Shown here one piece after another: positions 54,023 to 63,746 of a stretch of 64,000 nucleotides of DNA. A program made the position numbers and the translations under genes. The DNA is from Acidocella facilis ATCC 35904. Lineage in GTDB: Bacteria > Pseudomonadota > Alphaproteobacteria > Acetobacterales > Acetobacteraceae. The number at the start of each line of letters is the position of its first letter. Position 1 is the stretch's first letter. The notes below the pieces were generated by a model. It was not told the DNA's origin, did not search any database, and was given only the letters and a program-made list of their open reading frames with translations. Location of the stretch: NCBI RefSeq assembly GCF_000687875.1, contig NZ_JHYG01000001.1, positions 372,001 through 436,000 on the forward strand, given 5' to 3'.

Positions 54023-54043
54023 TTATACTCAGAGTGAGAATAA
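54023..54043. promoter_or_regulatory. NAD-regulator operator 2 (TTATACTCA-N3-TGAGAATAA)
   Basis: The second palindrome is identical to the first but for one base in the right arm and the spacer, centred 33 bp away (three helical turns). Two in-phase sites suggest cooperative binding. Confidence 0.72.
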
Positions 54044-54119
54044 GCTTCAAGTCAATTTTCTTACAGGCGCGGCGGCAGATCCCGCACGGCTGCCATGTGT
54101 GGAGGGCTTAATATTTGCA

Positions 54120-54245
54120 AAAGTTTTTGGTGCAGCTTTTTTTCAAAAAGCTGCGAAAAACGTTCGGGGTGGTGACGACGCCGTTGCACACACACGAACC
54201 TTCTGTGGCCCTTTTTGAAAAAAGGGCCACGCCCCAAAAACTTTT
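54120..54245. repeat. ERIC-like intergenic element, copy 5 (126 bp)
   Basis: The ends are AAAGTTTTTGG (54120-54130) and CCAAAAACTTTT (54234-54245). Hairpin 1 is GCAGCTTTTT/AAAAAGCTGC (54132-54154); hairpin 2 is GTGGCCCTTTTT/AAAAAAGGGCCAC (54205-54230). Read in reverse it matches copies 1 and 3. It lies between the nadA promoter and the NAD-regulator gene, with co-directional flanks. Confidence 0.85.
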
Positions 54246-54250
54246 GAAAT

Positions 54251-55129
54251 TTAGCGCACCAGCGGCAGCTTCGTCCCCGACAACCCCCGCTCCGCCAGCA
54301 CCTCCGCCCGGAACCGGAACAGCTTCGCCGGCCGCCCCGCCAGGCCCGAGGCCAGCTCGCCAGTTTCCTCCACCAGATTCTGCGTCTCGATCAGCCGGCG
54401 GAAATTCGGCTTATGCAGGCTCTGCCCGGCCAGCGCCTCCATGCTCTGCTGCAATTCCAGCAACGTGAATTCCTTCGGCAACAACTCAAACACCACCGGA
54501 CGATATTTGATCTTGGCGCGCAGCCTGGCAATCGCCGTGGCCAGAATCCGGCGATGGTCATGGGTCATTTCCAGCCCGGTGCCGGGGAGAACATGCGCCT
54601 GGGTCTTGCGCATCGCCTCGGGCAGCAATCCGGCCTCCCACAGCAATTCGTAGCGCTGCAAAACCAGCTCTTCGTTCCAGCCCTCGCCTTCGGGGAACAG
54701 CCAGGCCAGACGCGCCCGGCGCGTCGGCTCTTCCCCTGCCCAGCCCTCCAGCGCCGCTCGCAAAGGCGCCAAGGACGGCGGCCCCTTGCGGGCATCCTCC
54801 CAGGGGAAATACTCATACCATCCCCGCCATTGCGCGCCGGGATAGGAAGCGCCGACCTCGCGGGTCAGCCCCAGATACGAAATCGAAACGCTACGATCCG
54901 CGCCCCCGCGCTGGTCCGCGAAGGTGTAGAGCTGTTCCACATAGCCCAGCGGATGATGGGTCTGCGCCTCCACCCAGGCGCGCAGACCCGCCTGCAGGCT
55001 GCGATGGCCGGTCTGCAACGGGCCCGAGGGCAGCGCAAACCCGTCCTCGATGGTCAGCACGCGCGGCTCCCCGCCGGTCACGGCGACCAGCACCGCGATC
55101 AGATCCGCCTGCACCCCGCTATCCGGCAT
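54251..55129 (-). CDS. nadQ: Nudix-related transcriptional regulator of NAD synthesis (COG4111, NadQ-type)
   Basis: The 292-residue protein has an N-terminal Nudix-like domain without an intact Nudix box (LPSGPLQTGHRSLQAGLRAWVEAQTHH; the catalytic GX5EX7REUXEEXGU is not present). A C-terminal winged-helix domain follows (ELLPKEFTLLELQQSMEALAGQSLHKPNFRRLIETQNLVEETGE, about 215-258). This is the layout of the Nudix-related NAD regulators of alphaproteobacteria. It lies next to nadABC, whose promoter has two strong palindromes. It begins 2 bp after the ureC stop, so it is probably transcribed with urease. Nad-regulator identity is likely; the name NadQ is also used for an unrelated MarR protein in Bordetella. 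Confidence 0.75.
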   Translation of the reverse strand: MPDSGVQADLIAVLVAVTGGEPRVLTIEDGFALPSGPLQTGHRSLQAGLRAWVEAQTHHPLGYVEQLYTFADQRGGADRSVSISYLGLTREVGASYPGAQWRGWYEYFPWEDARKGPPSLAPLRAALEGWAGEEPTRRARLAWLFPEGEGWNEELVLQRYELLWEAGLLPEAMRKTQAHVLPGTGLEMTHDHRRILATAIARLRAKIKYRPVVFELLPKEFTLLELQQSMEALAGQSLHKPNFRRLIETQNLVEETGELASGLAGRPAKLFRFRAEVLAERGLSGTKLPLVR

Positions 55130-55131
55130 GG

Positions 55132-56837
<1,706 letters not shown>

Positions 56838-56838
<1 letters not shown>

Positions 56839-57146
56839 TACTCAGCGCTCCCCATGGTCAGGCCGCGAAAGCCGTAGATTTTGCGCGCCCCGCGGAAAGG
56901 CACCAAGGTCACTTCCCGGCTCTGGCCGGGCTCGAAGCGGATCGCCGTGCCGGCCGCGATATCCAGCCTTTTGCCTTGCGCCGCGGCGCGGTCGAACACC
57001 AGCCCGGCATTGGTCTCGGCGAAATGATAATGCGAGCCCACCTGGATCGGCCGGTCGCCCTTATTGGCCACGAGAATGACGGTCTTTTCCAGACCTTCAT
57101 TCAGCTCGATCTCGCCTTCGGGCGTAAAAACCTCGCCCGGGATCAT
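56838..57146 (-). CDS. ureB: Urease beta subunit
   Basis: The 102-residue structural subunit reads [93 protein letters not shown], matching UreB throughout. It is separate from UreA, as in most proteobacteria, and overlaps ureA by 4 nt and ureC by 1 nt. Confidence 0.97.
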
Positions 57147-57445
57147 CGGATCGGCTCGTGCACGGTGACAAGCTTGGTGCCGTCCGGGAAGGTGGCCTCC
57201 ACCTGCACGTCATGGATCATCTCCGCCACCCCTTCCATCACCTGGTCGCGGGAGACCACATGCGCCCCCGCCTCCATCAGATCCGCCACCCGCCGCCCAT
57301 CGCGCGCGCCCTCGACCACGAAATCCGTGATCAGCGCCACCGCCTCGGGATAATTCAGCTTCACCCCGCGCTCGAGGCGCTTGCGCGCGACGATGGCGGC
57401 CATCGCCACCAGCAATTTGTCTTTTTCTCGCGGTGTCAGAATCAC
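57143..57445 (-). CDS. ureA: Urease gamma subunit
   Basis: The 100-residue subunit begins [73 protein letters not shown], the typical UreA sequence. It starts 11 bp after the ureD stop and overlaps ureB by 4 nt. Confidence 0.97.
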   Translation of the reverse strand: MILTPREKDKLLVAMAAIVARKRLERGVKLNYPEAVALITDFVVEGARDGRRVADLMEAGAHVVSRDQVMEGVAEMIHDVQVEATFPDGTKLVTVHEPIR

Positions 57446-57456
57446 AATCTTGCCCC

Positions 57457-58284
57457 TCAGCTTTGCCAGACGCGCGGCAGCCCAAATTCGCTTAATATCG
57501 CCAGCGCCGCAACCACAGAGCGACGAAGCGTGATCGCATCCGGCGCCAGGATGCGGGCCAGCAGCAGATCATCATGCAGGCTCACCCCCGCGCCGGGCAG
57601 TGCAGCGCGCAAGCCGGGCAGTTTCGCCGCAAGGTCAGGCCCGATGGCGAACAGGCTGGCCATCGCCCGCGCCCCGCCGGCCAGCCCCGGCTGGTCGAGC
57701 TGGGCGAACAAATCCCCCTCCAGCCGCGCCACATCGCGCCAGAGAGTCTTGCCGGCGCGGGTGATGCTGATGCGGTCTTTCAGGCAGCCGGAACGCAACG
57801 CCTCGCCCATCGCCAGCCGCCCGAAGAGCAGGCTCTCCACCCCGACCAGCGTGGCGCCGGGGGCGATGTCGATGTCTAGTTGCCGATCCAGGGAAAACCC
57901 GTCGAACAGGATGGTTTCCTGCGGCAGGTAGAACAGGCGGGCCTCCGGGGCGAGGGTCAGGCGGGTGCTGATACGCGCCGGGGCCTCGCCCAGCGCCCGA
58001 TAGATGCGCTCCGCCGCCTGCGAGGCGAACATGCAGCACGCACCCGCACCTAGATCCAGATGCGTTTCCACCGCGTCGCCGCTGGCGATGCCCCCGGAAA
58101 TATTGATCGCCACCAGCTCGGGGATTGGCCCGCTCCGCAGCAGCCGGGCTTTCAGGCAGCCTTGCTGGTAGAAGCTGCGCAGCCGGGTGCGCCCGTTCTG
58201 CGCAGCCAGCGCCAGGTCCAGCCGGCCCGCCGCGCGTTGGTGCGGGGCGGCGCGCAGCGCGTCGCGGGCGGAGATATGAGTCAT
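57457..58284 (-). CDS. ureD: Urease accessory protein UreD
   Basis: The 275-residue accessory protein is needed for nickel insertion into UreC. It shows [107 protein letters not shown], all typical of UreD. It is the first gene of ureDABC. ureE, ureF and ureG, also needed, are not in the window. Confidence 0.94.
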   Translation of the reverse strand: MTHISARDALRAAPHQRAAGRLDLALAAQNGRTRLRSFYQQGCLKARLLRSGPIPELVAINISGGIASGDAVETHLDLGAGACCMFASQAAERIYRALGEAPARISTRLTLAPEARLFYLPQETILFDGFSLDRQLDIDIAPGATLVGVESLLFGRLAMGEALRSGCLKDRISITRAGKTLWRDVARLEGDLFAQLDQPGLAGGARAMASLFAIGPDLAAKLPGLRAALPGAGVSLHDDLLLARILAPDAITLRRSVVAALAILSEFGLPRVWQS

Positions 58285-58355
58285 TGGCCCAGCATGAGCA
58301 AGGCTAAAGACCGGGGCAAGGGGGCAAATGACTTAGCGGCGGTGGGAGAAATTAT

Positions 58356-58490
58356 AAACGTTTTTTGGTGCCGCTTTTTTGAAAAAAAGCGGCGAAAAAT
58401 TTTGGGGTGTTGGCAACGCCGTTGCCAACACCCCAAATGTTTGTGGGGGGCTTTTTGTAAAAAGCCCCCCACACCCCCCAAAAACTTTTG
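58356..58490. repeat. ERIC-like intergenic element, copy 6 (135 bp), with perfect central palindrome
   Basis: The left end AACGTTTTTTGG is a one-base variant and the right end is CCAAAAACTTTTG (58478-58490). Hairpin 1 is CCGCTTTTTT/AAAAAAGCGG (58371-58392). Hairpin 2 is GTGGGGGGCTTTTT/AAAAAGCCCCCCAC (58443-58472). The centre (58401-58437) is an 18-bp perfect inverted repeat around one base (arm TTGGGGTGTTGGCAACG plus one outer T), so the whole element can form three adjoining hairpins. It fills most of the 357-bp gap between ureD and the autotransporter gene; nothing else is seen there except the hairpin at 58524. Confidence 0.87.
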
Positions 58491-58523
58491 CAAACTTAAG
58501 GCTAAGTCCTGCCCCATAAATAC

Positions 58524-58550
58524 AAAGGGGAGGCTAAAAGCCTCCCCTTT
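58524..58550. terminator. 12-bp hairpin terminator downstream of the autotransporter gene
   Basis: AAAGGGGAGGCT / AGCCTCCCCTTT with a 3-nt loop forms a perfect stem with terminal T and A runs, so it can work on either strand. It is 92 bp beyond the stop of the minus-strand autotransporter gene. Confidence 0.65.
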
Positions 58551-58641
58551 GCGGCGCCGCGCCAACACCCCCAGGCGATGTTGCGAGCTCGGGCGCCACC
58601 GCCCCAACAGCTTTTATCCGTATCGGCTGTGGGAGCGGGTC

Positions 58642-61206
58642 TCAGAAGCGCAAGGCGAGCTCCGCCTGCACGGATTGGGTGTGATCACTGGCGGCCAGCG
58701 CGGCCTCGTAGCGCAGGCTGAGCTGCCAGGCCCCGCGCCCGATGGTGAGCCCGGCGCCAAGCTGGGCACTGACCGGGGAGAGATGCGTGGCGCTGGTGGA
58801 GGTCAGGCTGCCATCAGCGGCGACAAGGCTGGTCGAGGCGCCAGGATTGGTGGCATTCACCGTCACCCCCAGCAGTGCCCGCGGCACAATCTCCACCCCG
58901 CTGGCGGTCAGGAAGCGTTTCGCCACGCTCATCCGCAGATAGGGCGCGACATAAGTGCCGGAGGCGCTCTTGGTCTGCACCGCGAATCCCTGGGTGGCGG
59001 CCGTTTCAGAGAGGGCGCCGAGGCTGATATGGGTGATACGCAGCCCGATGGCGGGACGCAGGACCAGCCCGTTCAGTTCGATGGGCAGCGCCGCCTGCAA
59101 GCCGCCCGAGATCAGCCCGCCGGTGCCTTTGCCGATGGCATAGCCAGCCCCGGTCGGCCGGGTAGTGCGATCCGTCAGCAGCCCGCCGGAGAGCGCGCCG
59201 TTGATCTCGACCCGGCCGAGGCCAAAGCCGCCATAAAGCCCCAGCCGCACAGCCTGCATCGAGGTCTTGCCGGATTGCTTGTCCAGCAGATCCTGCTGGT
59301 CATAGCCCACCGCGAAACCGATCCGGCCATTCCCCAGCTTCCGGTCCAGCCCAGCCAGAACCCCGCCACCCTGGGCGGAATAGGCGCTGGTGGAGAGATC
59401 CGTGGCGCTGGCCTGCACCCAACCACCCAGCCGGCACATCCCGGCTGCCAAAGCGGTGGCGAGATTGCCCGCCTCACCGGAGGCTTGCGGCACCTGGATG
59501 GAGCAGAACTGGCCGGTGCCGGACGCGGGCGGGGCCAGCAGGGTCTGGGTCAGCGCGTCGCCGGACAGCGCCTCATCCTGCGCCGCATTGGCGAAGAGGC
59601 TGGCATCCTGGGGGGCGACCACAACGCTCTGCGCCAGGCTGAGCAGCGGCACGGTCTGGGTGGTGGTGGAGGTAGTCGTCACCGTGGCGGCGCTGGCGAG
59701 CGCACTGGGGGCCAGGCTCTGCGCCGTGCTGACCAGGAGCGGGCTGGCCGCCGGGCTGCTCGTCAGGGTGCGGGCATGCTGGGCCGAATCGGTGCTGACG
59801 ATGCTGGTGAAATCCCCGCTCACCCCACCGGCGGCGTTCAGGAAGGCGTAGGTCCCCGGCGCGTAGGTGCCGGGCGAGAGCACATAGGCCAGCGTGCCGC
59901 CAAGCTGGGCATGGCCGGTGACGATGAGCTGATTCATCCCGGTTGGGGTGACGACAACCCGCAGCGTGCCGGTCGCCCCTTGGGTAAAATTGCCCTGGAT
60001 GGTCAGAGGCGTGCCGACCAGCCCGGCGGTCAGCGTGCCGTTATTCGTCACCTGCCCCACCGCCCAGTTGCCGGTGACGGTCCAGGCCGCGTTCGGGGCC
60101 ACAGTCAGGCTGCCGGCCCCGAAATTCACGATCGGGCTGGAAAGATCGCCATGCCCGGCGAGGGTGATGGCACTGGCGGTGCCGGTGCCATCAATGGCGC
60201 CGTTGATCTGGGCCCCGGTGCCGAGCGTCAGGCTGGAGGCGCCGTTATGCAAGGCGATGGCGCTGCCCCCGGTGCCGGTGACCATACCCGTCTCGTCGAT
60301 GGTGACCGCGCCGCCGACCAGAATGCCGATGCCGCCGGTGATGCTGCCCTGATTATTGATGACACTGCCCGCCGTCGCCGAAACCCCGACAACGCTCCCG
60401 GTGATCTGTCCGGCCGCCGCATTGGTCAGGCTGCCCGCCGCGCCGAGCTTCACCCCGACGACGCCGCCATTGATGTTGCCCGCATTGTCGAGGCTGGCGC
60501 CGTTGGTGAGCTGCACGCCGGTCTGGCCGCCATGGATCAGCCCGGTATTGGTGATCTCGCCGCCATGGCCGATATCGATCAACCCGACCGTGCCGCCGGC
60601 AAGGCTGCCGCTATTGGTCACAGCGCTGTCGCCCATCAGATAGACCCCGAAGGCGGGCCCGGTGATCAGCCCGGCATTATTGATGCTGGAGCCGCTGCCA
60701 TTGGCATAAACCCCGGCGCTGGCGCCCAGAATGCGGCCGCTGGCCTGGTTGGTGAGGGTGCCTCCGGCAAAGAGCGAGACCGCATCGCCAGTGCCGGCGG
60801 AAATCTGCCCGCTATTGGAGACACTGCCCGCCGCGCCACCGGTATAGACGCCGATATGGCCGCCGAAGATGGAACCGCTATTCGCCACGCTGCCCCCCTG
60901 GGTGAGGCTGACACCGTCAATGCCGCCGCCAATGGCGCCGCTATTGATCACACTCACCCCGGCGCCGTTGCCCTGTACCGCATAGCCCGGCGCATCGATG
61001 ATGGCGCTGTTGATCAGGGCGCCATTGCCGGGCAGCGCAATGCCGATGGCGGTGCTGGAAAGCAGATTGGTGGTGTTGTCGATGGCGCTTGGTTGCTGGG
61101 TCTGCGCCATCGTCGGCTGGACGAGCGAAATGGCGGCAGGCAGAGCCAAAACCGGGGCGCAAACGGTCAGCGGCGCCTTGCGCGCGAGCCTCCTCAGGGT
61201 GGTCAT
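58642..61206 (-). CDS. Autotransporter (type Va) with beta-helix passenger
   Basis: The 854-residue protein has a long basic signal peptide (MTTLRRLARKAPLTVCAPVLALPAAISLVQPTMA). The passenger (about 80-310) is built of about ten 20-24-residue rungs of the pattern GVxLxxGxSVxNSGxIxGG, which predicts a right-handed beta-helix. A linker/autochaperone region (about 330-500) follows, and the C-terminal beta-barrel (about 590-854) ends in LALRF with the expected terminal F. Function is unknown; adhesion or surface anchoring is usual. No catalytic triad is visible. The TTG at 61227 would add 7 residues, but ATG 61206 fits the signal better. Confidence 0.87.
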   Translation of the reverse strand: MTTLRRLARKAPLTVCAPVLALPAAISLVQPTMAQTQQPSAIDNTTNLLSSTAIGIALPGNGALINSAIIDAPGYAVQGNGAGVSVINSGAIGGGIDGVSLTQGGSVANSGSIFGGHIGVYTGGAAGSVSNSGQISAGTGDAVSLFAGGTLTNQASGRILGASAGVYANGSGSSINNAGLITGPAFGVYLMGDSAVTNSGSLAGGTVGLIDIGHGGEITNTGLIHGGQTGVQLTNGASLDNAGNINGGVVGVKLGAAGSLTNAAAGQITGSVVGVSATAGSVINNQGSITGGIGILVGGAVTIDETGMVTGTGGSAIALHNGASSLTLGTGAQINGAIDGTGTASAITLAGHGDLSSPIVNFGAGSLTVAPNAAWTVTGNWAVGQVTNNGTLTAGLVGTPLTIQGNFTQGATGTLRVVVTPTGMNQLIVTGHAQLGGTLAYVLSPGTYAPGTYAFLNAAGGVSGDFTSIVSTDSAQHARTLTSSPAASPLLVSTAQSLAPSALASAATVTTTSTTTQTVPLLSLAQSVVVAPQDASLFANAAQDEALSGDALTQTLLAPPASGTGQFCSIQVPQASGEAGNLATALAAGMCRLGGWVQASATDLSTSAYSAQGGGVLAGLDRKLGNGRIGFAVGYDQQDLLDKQSGKTSMQAVRLGLYGGFGLGRVEINGALSGGLLTDRTTRPTGAGYAIGKGTGGLISGGLQAALPIELNGLVLRPAIGLRITHISLGALSETAATQGFAVQTKSASGTYVAPYLRMSVAKRFLTASGVEIVPRALLGVTVNATNPGASTSLVAADGSLTSTSATHLSPVSAQLGAGLTIGRGAWQLSLRYEAALAASDHTQSVQAELALRF

Positions 61207-61437
61207 GGGATGGGGGTCTTTCAACAAGCCCCCATTTTGCGGGCATGGCTGTTTAATTACGGATAAGTTATTTTTAGAGAGAAAACGTGAAAGAAAAGTT
61301 AATCGCCCGCAATGTTGATTTGCTTTTCTTTAATCAGCCCCGCAGGCCGAAATGCCCACAAAGCCTTGCCTCCCGCGCCGGGGCGGCGTAAGCCCCGGCC
61401 TCACGATCATTCAAAGTTCAATCCGCAGGGCAGTATT
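61207..61437. promoter_or_regulatory. AT-rich divergent region before efp and the autotransporter gene
   Basis: The 231-bp gap is clearly more AT-rich than its surroundings between 61250 and 61340 and contains the inverted pair GAAAGAAAAG / CTTTTCTTTA (about 61288-61330). It must hold the promoters of both genes; I cannot pick -35/-10 boxes with confidence. A small GGGGC...GCCCC hairpin lies near 61380-61400 in the efp leader. Confidence 0.4.
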
Positions 61438-62004
61438 ATGAAGCAGCAGGCTAACCTCATCCGCGCCGGCCAGGTCATCGAGCACGATGGCGCGCGCTGG
61501 ACCGTGCTGAAGCAGCAAATCATCACCCCCGGCAAAGGCGGCGCCTTCATCCAGGTGGAAATGCGCAATCTCAAGACCGGCAATAAAACCAACGAACGCT
61601 GGCGCACCGCCGATACCGTCGAACGGCTGACCACCGAAGACCGGGACTATACCTACTCCTACACCGATGGCGATAACCTCGTGCTGATGGACCCCGAAAC
61701 CTTCGAACAATTCATGGTCCCCACCGCCATCCTCGGCGATAGCGCCCCCTTCCTGCAGGATAACATGGCCGTCTCCGTCGCCCTCGTCGAAGGCGACCCG
61801 GTCGGCATCACCCTGCCGCCCCACGTCACCCTCGAAATCGTCGAGGCCGACCCGGTGGTCAAAGGCCAAACCGCCTCCTCCTCCTACAAGCCCGCGAAAC
61901 TTTCCAACGGCGTCAAAACCCTCGTCCCACCCTTCATCGAAGCCGGCGAACGCGTCGTCGTGCGCACCGAAGACGGTAGCTACGTGGAACGCGCCAAGGG
62001 GTAA
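61438..62004 (+). CDS. efp: Translation elongation factor P
   Basis: The 188-residue EF-P relieves ribosome stalling at polyproline. It has MKQQANLIRAGQVIEHDGARWTVLKQQIITPGKGGAFIQVEMRNLKTGNK with the tip lysine at K33 (PGKGG) in domain I. The EF-P signature is around DNMAVSVALVEGDPVGITLPPHVTLEIVEADPVVKGQTASSSYKPAKLSNG, as in the C-terminal domain. K33 fits beta-lysylation by EpmA, which is not encoded here. The start at 61438 is fixed by the N-terminus; the frame opens earlier at 61312. efp-suhB order is conserved in alphaproteobacteria. Confidence 0.96.
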   Translation: MKQQANLIRAGQVIEHDGARWTVLKQQIITPGKGGAFIQVEMRNLKTGNKTNERWRTADTVERLTTEDRDYTYSYTDGDNLVLMDPETFEQFMVPTAILGDSAPFLQDNMAVSVALVEGDPVGITLPPHVTLEIVEADPVVKGQTASSSYKPAKLSNGVKTLVPPFIEAGERVVVRTEDGSYVERAKG

Positions 62005-62034
62005 GCAAGGCCAGGGGCTCCGCCCCTGGACCCG

Positions 62035-62100
62035 CTGGGGCCGTCGCACCGGAGGTGCGCCGGATCTGAAACCGGCGGCCCTTTGGGCCGACGGCCCCAG
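62035..62100 (+). ncRNA. Possible structured RNA: contiguous four-way junction
   Basis: An 11-bp outer stem (62035-62045 with 62090-62100) encloses three 5-bp hairpins, GCACC-GGA-GGTGC, GCCGG-N8-CCGGC and GGCCC-TTT-GGGCC. These abut one another with no unpaired base at the junction. This may be a transcribed motif in the efp 3' region or a repeat; no promoter of its own is seen. Confidence 0.4.
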
Positions 62101-62115
62101 ACCCCCATTAGTTTA

Positions 62116-62205
62116 GGTTCCGGGTGGGAGGGGTAACTCGCCGCCCGGTTTTTCTGTTTTATGGCCCTTGTCCGGGGCGGCGAGTTACCCCTCCCACCCG
62201 GAACC
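62116..62205. repeat. 31-bp perfect inverted repeat with 28-nt loop
   Basis: The arm begins GGTTCCGGGTGGGAGGGG (62116 onward) and is exactly complementary to 62175-62205; the loop includes GTTTTTCTGTTTTATGG. It forms the core of the efp-suhB gap and would make a very stable RNA hairpin after efp. Confidence 0.8.
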
Positions 62206-62290
62206 CAAGTAGCGGGGTCTGGGCCTCAGGCCCAGCGGGGGTCCAGGGGGCGGCGCCCCCTGGGTTGCCCATCTCTAGGAGCGTATTTCC

Positions 62291-63118
62291 ATGATGCCAC
62301 GTCTTTCGGCGCATATGACGGTGATGCACAACGCTGCGAACAAGGCGGCGAAGCGTTTGTTGCGTGATTTCATGGAGGTTGAGAATCTCCAGGTTTCGGT
62401 GAAGGGGCCGGGGGATTTTGTCAGCCAGGCGGACATGCGCGCGGAGCAGACGCTGCGTGAGGAGCTGGAGAAGGCGCGCCCTGGCTATGCGTTTTTGATG
62501 GAGGAGAGTGGGGCGTCGGGGTCGGATAAATGGTCCTGGCGCTGGGTGGTTGATCCGCTGGATGGAACCACGAACTTTCTGCATGGCATTCCGCATTGGG
62601 CGATTTCGATCGCGCTGGAAAAGCGGCTGCCGGATGGCGGCAGCGAGATTGCGGCGGCGGTGGTGTATTGCCCGGTGAATGGCGAGATGTTCTGGGCCGA
62701 GAAGGGGGTGGGCGCGTATCTGAACGATAAGCGTCTGCGGGTTTCGGCGCGCCGGGAGTTGCATACGGCGTTGTTCGCGACGGGGATTCCGTTTGCGGCG
62801 ACCTCGGCGAAGAACCGTCTGGCCTTTGCGCGCACGCTGGGGGCGTTGATGCCGGCGACGGCGGGTGTGCGCCGGTTTGGCTCGGCGGCTTTGGATCTCG
62901 CCTGGGTCGCGGCCGGGCGGTATGATGGCTATTGGGAAATGGGCATCAAGCCGTGGGATATTGCGGCGGGCATGCTCATTGTGCGTGAAGCCGGCGGTTA
63001 TGCGACCGATGGCGAGGGCAAGGATCTGGTGGATGACGTGGTGGTGGCGGCGAACCCGCATCTGCACGGCAAGCTGCTGGAGCTGGTGCAGGACGGGCTT
63101 TCCGCCAGGAAGGGTTAA
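62291..63118 (+). CDS. suhB: Inositol monophosphatase family protein (SuhB-type)
   Basis: The 275-residue phosphatase has FVSQADMRAEQTLREELEKARPGYAFLMEESG, the metal-binding WVVDPLDGTTNFLHGIPHWAISIAL and the second signature EMGIKPWDIAAGMLIVREAGG. It dephosphorylates inositol monophosphate-like substrates; E. coli SuhB also acts in transcription antitermination. It follows efp as in many alphaproteobacteria, separated by the structured repeat. Starts at 62291 or 62294 are both possible. Confidence 0.92.
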   Translation: MMPRLSAHMTVMHNAANKAAKRLLRDFMEVENLQVSVKGPGDFVSQADMRAEQTLREELEKARPGYAFLMEESGASGSDKWSWRWVVDPLDGTTNFLHGIPHWAISIALEKRLPDGGSEIAAAVVYCPVNGEMFWAEKGVGAYLNDKRLRVSARRELHTALFATGIPFAATSAKNRLAFARTLGALMPATAGVRRFGSAALDLAWVAAGRYDGYWEMGIKPWDIAAGMLIVREAGGYATDGEGKDLVDDVVVAANPHLHGKLLELVQDGLSARKG

Positions 63119-63134
63119 GGCTAGTTTGCCAGAT

Positions 63135-63746
63135 GTGAAGATTTCAGTCTGGCTGTGCGGCCTCCTCCTCGTTGCTCCGGCCTACGCGCACGCGCAGGTT
63201 ACGGTGAATCCAGCGGCCCTGCGGCAATTGCAGGGGCTGCCCGAACCCGCGCCAGTGGCGGTGCCGGCGGCCAAGCCGGCAATGGAGCGGCCGCATAAGA
63301 ACTATAAGCGGCATACCGAAAACCGTGCGGCGGTGAAGCCGGTGCCGGCGGTGGCCAAGCCGGCCCCGGCTCCCAAACCGGCCCCGCCGGCGCCGCAGCC
63401 GGTGGTGGCGAAGCCTGTAGCGCCCCCTGCCCCGCCGAAGCCGTCGATTCCCAGTTTGGCGACCCTTGATTTCGCGCCCGGCAGCGCCGCCTTGCCGGCG
63501 AATGCGCAGGCAGTGCTCAAGCCCTTCTGTGCGGCCAGCACGCCGGTGCCGGTGATCGCGCATGCGCCGCGTGACCCGAACGATGCCTCCGGCGCGATGC
63601 GGCTTTCTCTGGCGCGGGCCTTTGCGATTCGTGATGCGCTGACCGCCTGCGGGGTGAATGCGGCGAATGTGATCCCGCGCGCGGCGGGTCCGGCGAAGAG
63701 CGGGGACAGCAATCAGGCCGAGATCGGCGCAGGGGCGAAGCCATGA
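63135..63746 (+). CDS. Secreted OmpA-like protein with Pro/Ala/Lys-rich linker
   Basis: The 203-residue product has a signal peptide (GTG-started MKISVWLCGLLLVAPAYAHAQ). A disordered Pro/Ala/Lys linker follows (about 45-105, with KPAPAPKPAPPAPQP-like text). The C-terminal OmpA-like domain has LATLDFAPGSAALPANAQAVL and SLARAFAIRDALTACGVNAANVIPRAAG. It would bind peptidoglycan and span the periplasm. TTG at 63126 is an alternative start; no in-frame ATG gives a better signal. Its stop overlaps the next gene by 4 nt, so it is coupled to an ExbB/MotA-type protein. Confidence 0.72.
   Translation: MKISVWLCGLLLVAPAYAHAQVTVNPAALRQLQGLPEPAPVAVPAAKPAMERPHKNYKRHTENRAAVKPVPAVAKPAPAPKPAPPAPQPVVAKPVAPPAPPKPSIPSLATLDFAPGSAALPANAQAVLKPFCAASTPVPVIAHAPRDPNDASGAMRLSLARAFAIRDALTACGVNAANVIPRAAGPAKSGDSNQAEIGAGAKP

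Larger units (their letters stand above)
62011..62263. repeat. Structured G/C-rich inverted-repeat region between efp and suhB
   Basis: The 286-bp gap holds several nested hairpins: CCAGGGGC/GCCCCTGG (62011-62029), a four-way junction (62035-62100), a 31-bp perfect inverted repeat (62116-62146 and 62175-62205), CTGGGCC/GGCCCAG (62219-62235) and CCAGGGGGC/GCCCCCTGG (62243-62263). The left and right parts are related inverted copies. It could act as a terminator, RNA stabiliser or repeat insertion. No coding frame is supported. Confidence 0.75.

Noticed and set aside
58060-61266. A 1068-codon open frame on the + strand
   Set aside because: It runs opposite ureD, through repeat copy 6 and the hairpin, then opposite the autotransporter gene. 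Its protein is a Gly/Arg/Ala-rich low-complexity mirror of the repeats, and a well-supported gene occupies the other strand.
62035-62100. Four-way junction sequence as a tRNA
   Set aside because: There is no D-arm, T-arm or CCA pattern, the acceptor-like stem is 11 bp instead of 7, and the junction has no unpaired linkers.
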